From the NCBI GenBank assembly GCA_040394475.1, contig JBEBSD010000008.1, forward strand, positions 62,001 through 126,000: a DNA stretch of 64,000 nt, written 5' to 3'. Below the pieces are notes generated by a model. That model searched no databases. It had not been told where the DNA came from and was given only the letters and a program-made list of their open reading frames with translations. Shown piece by piece: positions 18,501 through 27,010 of this stretch (within the stretch, counting starts at the first letter, position 1; each line of letters opens with the position of its first letter). This DNA comes from JBEBSD01 sp040394475 (GTDB taxonomy: Bacteria > Bacteroidota > Bacteroidia > Cytophagales > Spirosomataceae). A program made the translations under genes and the position numbers.

Positions 18501-18925
18501 ACCGGAATATTGATTTCACAATCGCAGTCACGGGCGATTTCGGCCGGCATCAGAACATCTTTGCCAGCGGGTTTGCCGTGGCGCGTGCAGCCGAAGCCAC
18601 CAATAGTATGTGGGCGGACAGGTGGACAGGCCCCGGCACGAGCAACTACGTACCCCGGATCGTGGGAGGTGATCCCAACAGCAATTCCAGGTCTTCCGAC
18701 TTCTGGGTGCGTAAACAGGATTATCTCCGAATTCAGAATACCCAGCTGGGATATAATCTACCTTCAGCCATTCTGACGAAATGGAAGCTTGAGCAGCTCC
18801 GGCTGTATGTGGCAGCCCAGAACCTGTATACCTGGACCAAATTTCCGGGATTTGATCCGGAAACCACGGTCACTTCGTACCCGGTTCCCCGTTCTGTATT
18901 TTTTGGTATCAATCTCGGATTTTAA
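15542..18925 (+). CDS. SusC-family TonB-dependent transducer with STN domain
   Basis: The 1127-residue protein has a long signal region. A secretin/TonB short N-terminal (STN) domain covers about residues 50-125 (VRDLFRKIEKQTPLRFAFM, VVEVLNHTLASLNLTY). A carboxypeptidase-like domain (GRVTDEKGEALPGVSILVKG), the plug (LEEIVVIGYGAVKKTDLTGAV), the SusC signature (AAAIYGSRGANGVVLVTTKRG) and the barrel ending FGINLGF follow. The STN domain is the part that contacts FecR, so this receptor both imports a ligand and triggers its own sigma factor. SusD follows 17 bases later. Confidence 0.96.
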   Translation: MYKNFIRWERHILSPHRPAVKFAMRIGLSYLLLTMACTQLLMAHDSGAQSLAEIKVSLGLKNEGVRDLFRKIEKQTPLRFAFMENQVDKDVRFTIHKGTYPVVEVLNHTLASLNLTYMNTGNIVYIVKNSNNLKVSKESESHFPVALPEQFTEIPGVPVKGRVTDEKGEALPGVSILVKGTQQGLITDADGDFSIEVPDEHAVLVFSFVGYVSQEVTVGGRSQLDMVLVADQKTLEEIVVIGYGAVKKTDLTGAVGVISGKTAENQATSNLAQSLQGKIAGLSVRQTSGHPGAGAEIRIRGVGSFGASSTPLVVVDGIITNGGLTDLDPNSVESITVLKDASAAAIYGSRGANGVVLVTTKRGKSGKERISFQSYYSFDQVSRKIGVVDAATYGAMVNDFYTNQGKEAPYDNPGSLGKGTNWQDEIFRTGGKQNYSLSFSGGGQNSQHSVIFGHYSGEGVVVNSTYNRSTLRINNDIQPLKGLHIGSSIGLSYGVEKQGDPQPAINAALIYAPNVLPYNEDGSYGIADRPGQPTTMTAPLVYAYERENDRYRIGLLANTYAEYEISKGLKFRTSLGLEYINTDTKNFVPSYNFGLGNNNGVATLTRRTDGLKNYIVDNIITYSHLFAGAHQVDLMGGYTFQNERSEFVNAFRNTFGRNDENLQVLDAATANDRARGNYTEWALQSYLGRLIYSYDNKYLVTSSIRIDQSSRFAKGNRTGIFPSLSLGWVISNENFWKARENFISYLKLRGGYGVLGNQDVGIYPYQALIDNNLAYSLGNSQNVWVGAAPTSLANENISWEKTKTSGGGVEVNFLNDKLGIVAEYYDRRTYDVLVRVPLPNISGMATYPYQNVGSVRNSGVEFSVEYRNTAARGELGYHAGFNISINKNEVTKLTKGLDIILAGGGQGGVETRTSEGHGINAFYGHVHNGIFQTEEEVRDAPFQPNAAPGDIKFKDLDGDGQITADDRTFIGDFNAKQILGFNGGVKYRNIDFTIAVTGDFGRHQNIFASGFAVARAAEATNSMWADRWTGPGTSNYVPRIVGGDPNSNSRSSDFWVRKQDYLRIQNTQLGYNLPSAILTKWKLEQLRLYVAAQNLYTWTKFPGFDPETTVTSYPVPRSVFFGINLGF

Positions 18926-18942
18926 CAAAACTGAACAAGCTC

Positions 18943-20457
18943 ATGAAGAAGTTGATTTATGCATTGCTTTTTACGACACTGGCAGCATGCAACAATAAAC
19001 TGGATCTGAATCCGATAGGCAGCATTGCGCAAAGCAATTTTTACACATCGGCATCCGACGCCAATGAAGCTATTATTGCCTGCTATCACGCCATGCTCGC
19101 TTTCCACACGGGAGGAGCCCATATAACCGGGATGGACATGTGGGGCGACATCCAGTCGTCCGATGCCGAGCCGCATCCCGATGGTGTGGCATGGAATCAG
19201 ATTTACCAGTATACACTTAATCCGACCAACGGGGAACTGGGAAATCAATGGTTTCAGATTTATGAAGGCATTTATCGCTGCAACCAGGCACTGGAAAAAA
19301 TCCCGCCGATCGCGATGGATGAACCACTGAAAGCGCGTCTGCTCAATGAGGCGCTGTTCATACGCGCCTGGTGGCTGCTTCGCCTGGGGAAAATGTACGG
19401 TGATGCCCCGCTTGTCACCAAAACACTGTCGATCGACGAATTATATATGCCTAAATCCCCCAGAGAAGAAATCTTCAAACAAGTGGAAGCCGACCTTAAG
19501 CAAGCCGCTGCACTGCCGGATTCTTACGACGATGCCAACCTGGGAAGGGCCACCTCCTACGCGGCGAAAATAGTGCTGGCGGAAGCGTATCTTTGGGAGA
19601 AACGGTGGCCAGAGGCCAAACCGTTGCTGGAAGATATTATTCATTCGGGCAGATTCGGATTACTGGATTCGTACACCGCATTGTTCGACGGTTCCATTGA
19701 AAATCACAAGGAGAGCATTTTTGAAATCCAGTACAAGGCAAACACCGGAAGGAATATCGGAAACTTTTCCACAACCTACAACGCGCCGAACGGGGAAGGT
19801 TATGTGCCGGGAGGCGGATGGGGGTGGATCAGGCCTACCCAGGATCTTGTCAACGAGTACGAAAAAAGCCCTAAGGAAGATCCCCGCCTGACTTACTCCA
19901 TTTTCAGAAAAGGCGACAATTTCGAAGGACAGATTTTTGCAGACGTAGTGAACGGAACAGGATATGCTGTTAAAAAATGGACCATATCCGGCAAAACGGG
20001 GGCAGAAATAGAACCCAATAACCCGTGGCATAACTCCGCTAATTTCGCACTTTACCGATATGCGGAAGTATTGCTTTTCTATGCCGAAGTACTCAATGAA
20101 ACAGGTGACAGCGAAGCCGCCATACCGTTTATTAATCAGGTGAGGGCACGCCCGTCAGTGGACATGCCCAGGCTGGAAAGCGGATTGTCCAAAGCAGCGG
20201 TATTCGAGGCCATACGCCACGAACGACGGGTTGAATTTACATTTGAGGGTAAAATCTCCTTCGACCTCAGACGCTGGGGAATTGCAGGCAGTTTCCTCCG
20301 CTCCGGCGACAGATGGCATAATAACACCACCCTTAATCCGCAATGGAACGGAGAATTCTTCAAGTATGTGGACGGAAAGCATGATGTCTTTCCGATCCCC
20401 CAGTCTGAGATAGACAAATCGGGCGGCGCGCTGGAGCAGCATCCCGGTTGGAAATAA
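18943..20457 (+). CDS. SusD/RagB-family nutrient-binding lipoprotein
   Basis: The 504-residue protein has a lipobox (LAAC) within MKKLIYALLFTTLAACNNKL. The typical core follows: LLNEALFIRAWWLLRLGKMYGDAPLVT, LYRYAEVLLFYAEVLNETGDSEAA, IRHERRVEFTFEGKISFDLRRWG. The diagnostic tail is DVFPIPQSEIDKSGGALEQHPGW. It is the lid partner of the SusC just upstream and is exposed on the outer membrane. The ligand is probably related to the downstream DUF1080 and cytochrome proteins, which hint at oxidised sugars. Confidence 0.95.
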   Translation: MKKLIYALLFTTLAACNNKLDLNPIGSIAQSNFYTSASDANEAIIACYHAMLAFHTGGAHITGMDMWGDIQSSDAEPHPDGVAWNQIYQYTLNPTNGELGNQWFQIYEGIYRCNQALEKIPPIAMDEPLKARLLNEALFIRAWWLLRLGKMYGDAPLVTKTLSIDELYMPKSPREEIFKQVEADLKQAAALPDSYDDANLGRATSYAAKIVLAEAYLWEKRWPEAKPLLEDIIHSGRFGLLDSYTALFDGSIENHKESIFEIQYKANTGRNIGNFSTTYNAPNGEGYVPGGGWGWIRPTQDLVNEYEKSPKEDPRLTYSIFRKGDNFEGQIFADVVNGTGYAVKKWTISGKTGAEIEPNNPWHNSANFALYRYAEVLLFYAEVLNETGDSEAAIPFINQVRARPSVDMPRLESGLSKAAVFEAIRHERRVEFTFEGKISFDLRRWGIAGSFLRSGDRWHNNTTLNPQWNGEFFKYVDGKHDVFPIPQSEIDKSGGALEQHPGWK

Positions 20458-20555
20458 GAAGCGCAGTGGCGCGGAAGCCGGGCTTTTACACAAAGGCCGC
20501 CGGCATGTAGGGCGCCCAGACGTTTAACAGGTGTTTTTTACGAAAATAAGGTAGA

Positions 20556-21179
20556 ATGAAAAAGATAATGATGATGCTTCTTCCCCTCTTCGCGGGCCAG
20601 GTATGTGCCGCTCAGGGGACACCGATATTCGATGGCAAGACACTCGCGGGATGGCGGGTGTCCGACCCGGCGTACAGCTATCTGTGGAAGGTGCAGGACG
20701 GAATGCTGGTAGGCGGCGACGCCGAAAAAAAGGTGCCGGTAAACAGTTACCTGTATACAGAAGCTGAATATACCAATTTCGAGTTCCGCTGCCTCTTCAG
20801 GCTGAGTGGCGATACCACCGGTTTTGTCAACAGCGGGATACAGTATCGCTCGAACCTGCAGGACAACAACATGGTGGGCTATCAGGCGGATATCGGAAAC
20901 GGTTATTGGGGAGATATCTATGACGAACACAGGAGGGGCAAACTGATTTCGGGAGATTTGACAGTCCTTAAAAGCCTGCTTGATCCGTTCGGCTGGAATT
21001 CCTATATTGTCCGGTGTAACGGACAGCGCCATGAATTGTATATCAATGGCGTAAAAACAGCAGACTATATCGAAAAAGACACGTCAGTGCCGCAAAAAGG
21101 TGTGATTGGCATACAAATCCATAGCGGGGGGAAGGCACTTGTTTACGTAAAAAACGTAGCAATAGAGCCGCTGCCGTGA
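20556..21179 (+). CDS. DUF1080 / 3-keto-disaccharide hydrolase-like secreted protein
   Basis: The 207-residue protein has a signal peptide (MKKIMMMLLPLFAGQVCAAQG). It continues PIFDGKTLAGWRVSD, the standard opening of the DUF1080 (PF06439) family, then LWKVQDGMLVGGD, EFRCLFRLSGDTTGFVNSGIQYRS and GWNSYIVRCNGQRHELYINGV. The fold is a concanavalin-like jelly roll. Family members are described as 3-keto-disaccharide hydrolases, but many are uncharacterised. It lies 98 bases after susD and is followed directly by the PVC-type cytochrome gene, so it is probably part of the same sigma-controlled unit and acts in the periplasm or at the surface. Confidence 0.87.
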   Translation: MKKIMMMLLPLFAGQVCAAQGTPIFDGKTLAGWRVSDPAYSYLWKVQDGMLVGGDAEKKVPVNSYLYTEAEYTNFEFRCLFRLSGDTTGFVNSGIQYRSNLQDNNMVGYQADIGNGYWGDIYDEHRRGKLISGDLTVLKSLLDPFGWNSYIVRCNGQRHELYINGVKTADYIEKDTSVPQKGVIGIQIHSGGKALVYVKNVAIEPLP

Positions 21180-21220
21180 AAATGACCCGACCAGAAAGAA
21201 TGCCCATAACCAAATCAGAA

Positions 21221-24200
21221 ATGAAAATCACCTTTTTATTCATCCTGTCAGGGATCATTTTGTTGTCATCAGAGGCAACAGGACAAAAAAAGAATGATAA
21301 GCAATTGTCCAACAGGGTGATTGCGTTCTCTCCCGAAGAACAATTGAAAGGGTTCCGCCTGCCGCCCGGATTTGTAATAGAATTGGTAGCCAGTGAAAAA
21401 GACGGCGTTGTCAAACCAATCGATCTGGCCTTTGATGATGCCGGAAATTTATGGACGCAGACTGCCACCATGTACCCGCTCGATCCGATATCGGATATCC
21501 AGTGGAACGATCTGCTGGAACTGATGAACAATAAAGAAAAGCAGGACCAGCATCCGGCGTTCAAGCGGGTTTCCGATCTCTATAAGGGCGTAACAAAGGG
21601 GGAGGATAAAATACTGAAGCTCACGGGAATCTACAACGGCTCCGTAAAGGCGGCTGTCTGGGCCGACGGGCTTGCGATCCCGATGAGCATCCTGCCTTTT
21701 AAAACGGGCGCCTTCGTGGCGCAGGGCTCCGAAATTTTCCTGCTTGATGACCGTGATAACGACGGCAAGGCGGATACGCGTGAACCGCTTTTCACGGGAT
21801 TTGGATTTACGGATTCACACACCATGACGCACCTTTTGCGGAAAGGTCCCGGAAACTGGATCCATTTCAGCCACGGCGCGCTCAACAGAGGTGTCGTCTC
21901 GTCGTATGCTGATCCTACGGTAAAAACCGCTTTCGATTACAGCAAAATCGGGCGCTTCTCGAAAAACGGGCGTAAAATAGAGGTACTTACGGCTGGCCTG
22001 AATAATATTTGGGGGTATACGCTGCGCGCTGACGGAGCATGGTACGGTTCGGAGGCTAACGACATCGGCTATTCCGTAGTACCGCTGGAAGAGGGAGCAG
22101 CCTTTCCGGGGATCGGCGGTGAGAAATTCAGACCTTACCAACCGTTTTATCCGTCCATCCATTCGTTCCGGGTGGGCGGAACGGGCTTATCCGGATTGGC
22201 TTTTTCAGAAGATGACCGGGACGGTTTCCCCGAATACTGGAAGCATGTGGGTTTCCTGGCCAATCCGATTACCAACACGATCAACGCGGTACGCATTGTC
22301 CGGAATGCCGACGGCAGCATAGCATCCGAAAAACTGGAAGACCTTCTCGTTTCGGAAGATGACTGGTTCCGCCCGGTCAATATCAGCTTCGGCCCTGACG
22401 GCTGTCTTTACATCGCCGACTGGTACAATAAAATTGTCTCGCACAACGAAGTGCCTACCTCGCATCCCGATCGTGATAAAAACCACGGACGTATCTGGCG
22501 TATCCGGCATGAGAGCCAGCCTGCACGCAAAATTGTTGATTTTTACACGGTTAAAACCGCCGATCTGCCTGCGTATTTACAATCGCCGTACCTGTGGGAA
22601 AGAAGGGCTGCATGGAACCAGATTTCCGAACGGGACCTGTCCGAAACAAGCGCATTACTTCCCGAATTGGTGAAAATGGTGAATGACAACGCGGCCGGCA
22701 CATCGGCCAGGATACATGCTTTATGGTCGTTGGAGGCGCTGTCGTTTTTCGACAAAGAAAGCGTCGGGAAATGGTTATCGGATCTTGATGACCAGGTCCG
22801 GAGAGAAGCGTTAAGGTTTCTGACCTCCTATCCGGAGCAGATCGGAGGTTTTGTACCTCAATACAGAGCCTTGATAAACGATCCGAATGCAGCAGTCCGC
22901 TCGCAGCTCATCAGAACCCTGGGCCAGGTAAACGAGCCGGAACCGGATATCCTCGGGCTATTGGTACAGGCCTGCAGGCCCGATGCCGCAGAAGAACAGG
23001 TAGGCGGCCCCTACGAGCAAAAATTTGAACGGTACCTGGCGCGCCGCGAGCTGGAAGCCTACCCTGATCGCCTGGATGCTTTTCTCAGAGAAGGAAAAGG
23101 GGCGGGCATCCCGGCAGCAAATATCTTATGGGCCATCCAGGTACTGCCTTCTTCACAGCGGTCGGCATACTATTTCCAATATGCACAGGATGTATCGGCA
23201 CCCGACCTGCCGGAAGCGACATTCCTGGACCTTGCCGGGATGGCCGAACAAACCCGGGCAAAAGAAGTGCTGACTGCATCTATGGAACACCCGGACTACC
23301 GGATGAAATACCTGAACCAATCGCTGAAACACCAGGCCGTTTTGAATACCCCTGACTACCGGGAGTTATTAAAAAAACCGGTCTCTTTTGTCCTGAAAAG
23401 CGGCACAAAAGACGAGAAGAAAAAGGCTTTGGAGGTGATCTCAGCCTTTGGCCTGGCGATACCGGAAGAAATCATTGCGCAAACAACTGAAAAGACCCAG
23501 GACGAGCCGTACCTGGGATTGACGGTCAAAGCGCTGGATGTGGCCAAATCGACAAACGCGCAACCCTACCTGCAGATCGCCGAAAATCAGTCTCTCAGCC
23601 TGAATACCCGCTTAAATGCGCTGCAGGGGGTTGTCAGAACCGACAGGAAACTTGGCCGGGCTACGATTGAACAATGGCTGGAAAAGATGGATGCTGTGGA
23701 GAAAAGAACGCTTACGAATGTTTTGTCCCGCTATACAGCGAGTTCCGCGCTGCTATTGGAATTATACGGCAGCAAAAAAATCCTGGAAAGCGATTTTGAA
23801 ATTATGACGGCAGAGAGAATTCATTCACTGGTTTCGGACAAAGCGGCAGCTTTACGTTTGGTGGAGGCGATAAGACAAAAAGACGATGAACGTAAAAAAA
23901 TGGTGGCTTCGCGCATACAATCGCTCAAGGCAGTGGCGGACCATGGTAAGGGTGATATAGAAAAGGGAAAACTCCTGTTTCAGACCTGCCTGATGTGTCA
24001 CCAGGTGGGGGGCAACGGGCAGAACATAGCGCCCGCATTGGATGGTCTGGGCTACCGGGACCCTGAAGGACTGTTGCATGCGGTGCTTGATCCTGACGCA
24101 GCGATTGAAGCCGGCTATGCACTTTTCAGGGTGGTAAAAAAAGATGACAGTGTGCTGGAAGGTTACCTGGTGAAACGGGATAACACCGGGACGACGCTGG

Positions 24201-24355
24201 CATCGATGGGCGGCGCTCAAACATTTACCGCAGCAACTGAAATCAGGAGTCAGCACCATGTGGCCGGAAAATCATTTATGCCCACCGGTTTGTTCGACAA
24301 CCTGAGTGAGAAAGAAGTCGCGGATATTCTCTCGTTTATGAAAACCATTAAATAA
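21221..24355 (+). CDS. PVC-type heme-binding protein with HEAT-like repeats and cytochrome c domain
   Basis: An earlier GTG at 21176 overlaps the stop of the DUF1080 gene, but the ATG at 21221 gives a proper signal peptide (MKITFLFILSGIILLSS), so I use it (1044 residues). The N-terminal part is a propeller-like putative membrane-bound dehydrogenase domain (GFRLPPGFVIELVASEKDG, FDDAGNLWTQTATMYP). The middle is helical and HEAT-like (ALRFLTSYPEQIGGF, AVRSQLIRTLGQVNEP). The C-terminus carries a c-type heme motif CLMCH about 110 residues from the end, with SFMPTGLF as a likely axial methionine site. It probably takes electrons from a sugar or alcohol dehydrogenation in the periplasm. Confidence 0.86.
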   Translation: MKITFLFILSGIILLSSEATGQKKNDKQLSNRVIAFSPEEQLKGFRLPPGFVIELVASEKDGVVKPIDLAFDDAGNLWTQTATMYPLDPISDIQWNDLLELMNNKEKQDQHPAFKRVSDLYKGVTKGEDKILKLTGIYNGSVKAAVWADGLAIPMSILPFKTGAFVAQGSEIFLLDDRDNDGKADTREPLFTGFGFTDSHTMTHLLRKGPGNWIHFSHGALNRGVVSSYADPTVKTAFDYSKIGRFSKNGRKIEVLTAGLNNIWGYTLRADGAWYGSEANDIGYSVVPLEEGAAFPGIGGEKFRPYQPFYPSIHSFRVGGTGLSGLAFSEDDRDGFPEYWKHVGFLANPITNTINAVRIVRNADGSIASEKLEDLLVSEDDWFRPVNISFGPDGCLYIADWYNKIVSHNEVPTSHPDRDKNHGRIWRIRHESQPARKIVDFYTVKTADLPAYLQSPYLWERRAAWNQISERDLSETSALLPELVKMVNDNAAGTSARIHALWSLEALSFFDKESVGKWLSDLDDQVRREALRFLTSYPEQIGGFVPQYRALINDPNAAVRSQLIRTLGQVNEPEPDILGLLVQACRPDAAEEQVGGPYEQKFERYLARRELEAYPDRLDAFLREGKGAGIPAANILWAIQVLPSSQRSAYYFQYAQDVSAPDLPEATFLDLAGMAEQTRAKEVLTASMEHPDYRMKYLNQSLKHQAVLNTPDYRELLKKPVSFVLKSGTKDEKKKALEVISAFGLAIPEEIIAQTTEKTQDEPYLGLTVKALDVAKSTNAQPYLQIAENQSLSLNTRLNALQGVVRTDRKLGRATIEQWLEKMDAVEKRTLTNVLSRYTASSALLLELYGSKKILESDFEIMTAERIHSLVSDKAAALRLVEAIRQKDDERKKMVASRIQSLKAVADHGKGDIEKGKLLFQTCLMCHQVGGNGQNIAPALDGLGYRDPEGLLHAVLDPDAAIEAGYALFRVVKKDDSVLEGYLVKRDNTGTTLASMGGAQTFTAATEIRSQHHVAGKSFMPTGLFDNLSEKEVADILSFMKTIK

Positions 24356-24363
24356 GGCGGTTG

Positions 24364-24696
24364 ATGACCGCACAAACAACTCATTCAACTGATATGGTTA
24401 GACATTTTGGCGTTTTTGAATTTCATCCGCACGTCACTCCGGAGGAAATAGAAGAGTGTTTCGCAGTAATGAAGCAAATGGTGGGACGTGTCGAGGGATT
24501 AGTCAGTATGGAACATGGCCCTTACAACGGAGATGAAGGGCTTAACGACAGTTTCACGCATGGCTTCCTGATGACTTTTGTCAATGAGGCGGCGCGGGAC
24601 ACGTACCTGCCCCATCCCGTTCATGAAGAAGCAAAAGCAATCGTAGTACCGAGGCTGAAGCGGGTCATCGTTTTCGATATTGCCGTCACCGATTAA
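24364..24696 (+). CDS. Dabb (stress-responsive A/B barrel) family protein
   Basis: The 110-residue protein contains MVRHFGVFEFHPHVTPEEIEECF and GFLMTFVNEAARDTYLPHPVHEEAKAIV, the pattern of the small dimeric alpha+beta-barrel Dabb family. Two starts are possible: ATG 24364, and ATG 24394, which gives the typical MVRH beginning. Nine bases separate 24364 from the upstream stop. The function is unknown; Dabb proteins include small lyases and stress proteins. The gene ends 9 bases before the Tm-1-like gene, so it is translated with that pair. Confidence 0.85.
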   Translation: MTAQTTHSTDMVRHFGVFEFHPHVTPEEIEECFAVMKQMVGRVEGLVSMEHGPYNGDEGLNDSFTHGFLMTFVNEAARDTYLPHPVHEEAKAIVVPRLKRVIVFDIAVTD

Positions 24697-24705
24697 ACAA
24701 CTAAC

Positions 24706-25932
24706 ATGGGGAAAATTGCAATAATCGGCTGCTTTGATACCAAAGCCGAAGTTTTTCAGTATCTGTACCAGGAGCTGACCCGACTGGGCAGTGAGGTAAT
24801 CGCAATGAATACGGGTATTTTCGGAACGACGGACCGCTTTCCGGTAGCGATAGAAAACCATAGCCTGGCGGCTCTTGAAGGACGCTCTCCGGAGGATCTC
24901 GCCGGCTCGCGAAACCGGAATGAAGCCGTGAAGGTAATGGCCGCCGCCGCCCGTAAACGCTTAAAACAGTTGGCGGACCAGGGAGAAATTACTGGTGTAA
25001 TAGGGATGGGCGGCGGCGGCGGAACCTATATTGTGCTGGAGGCCATGCAGGATGTCCCTTTCGGTATTCCCAAATGGTGTGTATCGACTCTGGCCACCAA
25101 AGATGTCGCCGACCTCGTCGGAAGCAAGGATATTTTCCTGGTACCTTCCATTGTAGATGTAGCAGGTCTCAACAGTGTGATCTCCGTACTGATCCGCCAG
25201 GTCGCCGTAGCCGCGCATCATTTGTCGGAGCTGGCCGGAGCACCCCAGGTAACGAAAAGCCGGGTAGCCATCAGCATGTTCGGCAACACCACCCGGTGCG
25301 TGGATCTTTGTACTGCAGCGCTTCAGGCGAAAGGGTTCGAGGTGTTTGCATTTCATGCGAACGGAAGCGGGGGAAAGGTGATGGAGGAAATGATACGGGG
25401 AGGCTATTTTGAAGCGGTGCTGGACGTCACTACGACAGAACTGGCGGATGATCTTTGCGGCGGGATTTGCAGCGCCGGGCCGTCGCGGCTGACTGCAGCG
25501 GGTTCTTACGGCATCCCGCAGGTGGTTGTTCCGGGCTGCCTGGACATGGTTAATTTCGGACGACTGGACAGTGTGCCGGACCGCTACAGGGAAAGAAATC
25601 TTTATGAATGGTCGCCGGACGTGACGCTACTCCGGACTAACGTGCAGGAAAACCGGGAACTCGGAGCGCGCCTGGTGGGGAAACTGCTGGCGGCGGATAC
25701 CCCGGTAGTCCTTGTGCTGCCCCTGAAAGGAATTTCAGAAATTGACCGGGAGGGAGGTGTTTTTCACTCCGCCGAAGCCAACGGCGCATTATTTGCTGCG
25801 ATCCGGTCCGCAGCAGGGACGGACATTCCGGTCCTGGAAAAGGACTACCATATCAATGACCCGGAATTCGCAGCGGCATTGGTCACGACGCTGCTGGATT
25901 GTATCGACCATTTCAACCCAAACAATAACTAG
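24706..25932 (+). CDS. Tm-1-like ATP-binding protein (UPF0261 family)
   Basis: The 408-residue cytoplasmic protein starts MGKIAIIGCFDTKAEVFQYL, the hallmark of the UPF0261/Tm-1-like N-terminal family. It also has GVIGMGGGGGTYIVLEAM, KWCVSTLATKDVADLVGSKD, ISMFGNTTRCVDLCTAAL and VVPGCLDMVNFG. The family resembles the N-terminal half of the tomato antiviral protein Tm-1, which binds ATP. The bacterial function is not established. The stop is followed after 3 bases by a TIM-barrel gene matching the C-terminal half of Tm-1, so the two products probably act together. Confidence 0.9.
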   Translation: MGKIAIIGCFDTKAEVFQYLYQELTRLGSEVIAMNTGIFGTTDRFPVAIENHSLAALEGRSPEDLAGSRNRNEAVKVMAAAARKRLKQLADQGEITGVIGMGGGGGTYIVLEAMQDVPFGIPKWCVSTLATKDVADLVGSKDIFLVPSIVDVAGLNSVISVLIRQVAVAAHHLSELAGAPQVTKSRVAISMFGNTTRCVDLCTAALQAKGFEVFAFHANGSGGKVMEEMIRGGYFEAVLDVTTTELADDLCGGICSAGPSRLTAAGSYGIPQVVVPGCLDMVNFGRLDSVPDRYRERNLYEWSPDVTLLRTNVQENRELGARLVGKLLAADTPVVLVLPLKGISEIDREGGVFHSAEANGALFAAIRSAAGTDIPVLEKDYHINDPEFAAALVTTLLDCIDHFNPNNN

Positions 25933-25935
25933 GAT

Positions 25936-26802
25936 ATGCCCAATATATGGACGGGGAAAGGAAACCCCTATACCAGGACGGAAGTCCGGGAACGCTTACT
26001 GAAGACCCTTGCCGCCCGGAACGCCGTGATTGTCGCCGGGGCAGGAACCGGCATCAGTGCCAAATTTATCGAAAAAGGAGGCGCCGACCTGATCATTGTC
26101 TATAACTCGGGGCGGTACCGCATGGCGGGACACGGATCGACGGCCGGGCTGATGGCCTATGACGACGCCAACAGGGTTGCGATGGAAATAGGCGAATTTG
26201 AAGTACTGCCGGTTGTAAACGAAATTCCGGTAATATGCGGCGTGCATGGATCCGATCCGAGGAGGAGAATGTGGCATCATTTGACGAAAGTGAAAGAGAT
26301 GGGGTTTTCAGGGGTCAACAATTTCCCTACACATTGTATCATCGACGGCCATTTCCGGCATATCCTGGAAGAAACCGGCATGGGGTTTGATAAAGAAGTG
26401 GAGATGATTGCGGTGGCGTCCCGTATGGAGCTTTTCTCCATCGTGTACGTTTCCAATAAAGAAGAAGCGCTGAAAATGCTGGATGCCGGCGCAGATGTGA
26501 TTATTGTGCATGTCGGAACTACCGTGGGAGGATCAGTCGGGGTAGTACAAGCGAGTGTCTCCATGGATGAGACAGTGGAACGGATCAATACAATTACGGA
26601 TGCCGTCCATGCACAGAATAAGTCGGTGATCTGCCTCGCTCACGGCGGCCCGCTGAACACCCCGTCGGATGTAACCTATATCATGAATACCTGTAACGTA
26701 CAGGGTTTCGTAGGCGCGTCGTCCCTCGAAAGAATGGCCGTTGAGGAGTCGCTGTTGAATCTGACTAAAGAATTTAAGTCCATAAAGTATAAGCCCGGAT
26801 AA
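25936..26802 (+). CDS. PEP-hydrolase-family TIM-barrel protein (Tm-1 C-terminal-like)
   Basis: The 288-residue protein has VAGAGTGISAKFIEKGGADLI, VYNSGRYRMAGHGSTAGLM, VPVICGVHGSDPRRR-like segment (EIPVICGVHGSDP), GFSGVNNFPTHCIIDG and FVGASSLERMAVE. These are characteristic of the phosphoenolpyruvate-hydrolase-like TIM-barrel family (PF09370). Members occur beside or fused to Tm-1-like domains. The activity is uncertain, but a phospho-acid substrate is suggested by the family name. The 3-base gap from the Tm-1-like gene implies translational coupling. It is the last gene of the locus, followed by a GC-rich hairpin. Confidence 0.88.
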   Translation: MPNIWTGKGNPYTRTEVRERLLKTLAARNAVIVAGAGTGISAKFIEKGGADLIIVYNSGRYRMAGHGSTAGLMAYDDANRVAMEIGEFEVLPVVNEIPVICGVHGSDPRRRMWHHLTKVKEMGFSGVNNFPTHCIIDGHFRHILEETGMGFDKEVEMIAVASRMELFSIVYVSNKEEALKMLDAGADVIIVHVGTTVGGSVGVVQASVSMDETVERINTITDAVHAQNKSVICLAHGGPLNTPSDVTYIMNTCNVQGFVGASSLERMAVEESLLNLTKEFKSIKYKPG

Positions 26803-26877
26803 TGCTGGCCGGAACAGATCCGGAATCAACATGCAGGTTAACCGGCAGCTATTAACGTATAACAGGCGATGTAGCAG

Positions 26878-26900
26878 CGGCAGGGCTCCCTCCCCTGCCG
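26878..26900 (+). terminator. GC-rich hairpin ending the second Sus locus
   Basis: CGGCAGGG pairs perfectly with CCCTGCCG around a 7-base loop, 76 bases after the TIM-barrel stop. No T-tract follows directly, so it may be a termination or mRNA-protecting hairpin. Confidence 0.45.
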
Positions 26901-27010
26901 GAAATAAATTTACCGGACGACAGTAAACCTTTTCCTGAAAAATTGTTACTTTGCGAACAGCGTACTCTTACACGCAGCATTCGTTTCCTCTCAGGCTATT
27001 CCTTACTGCC

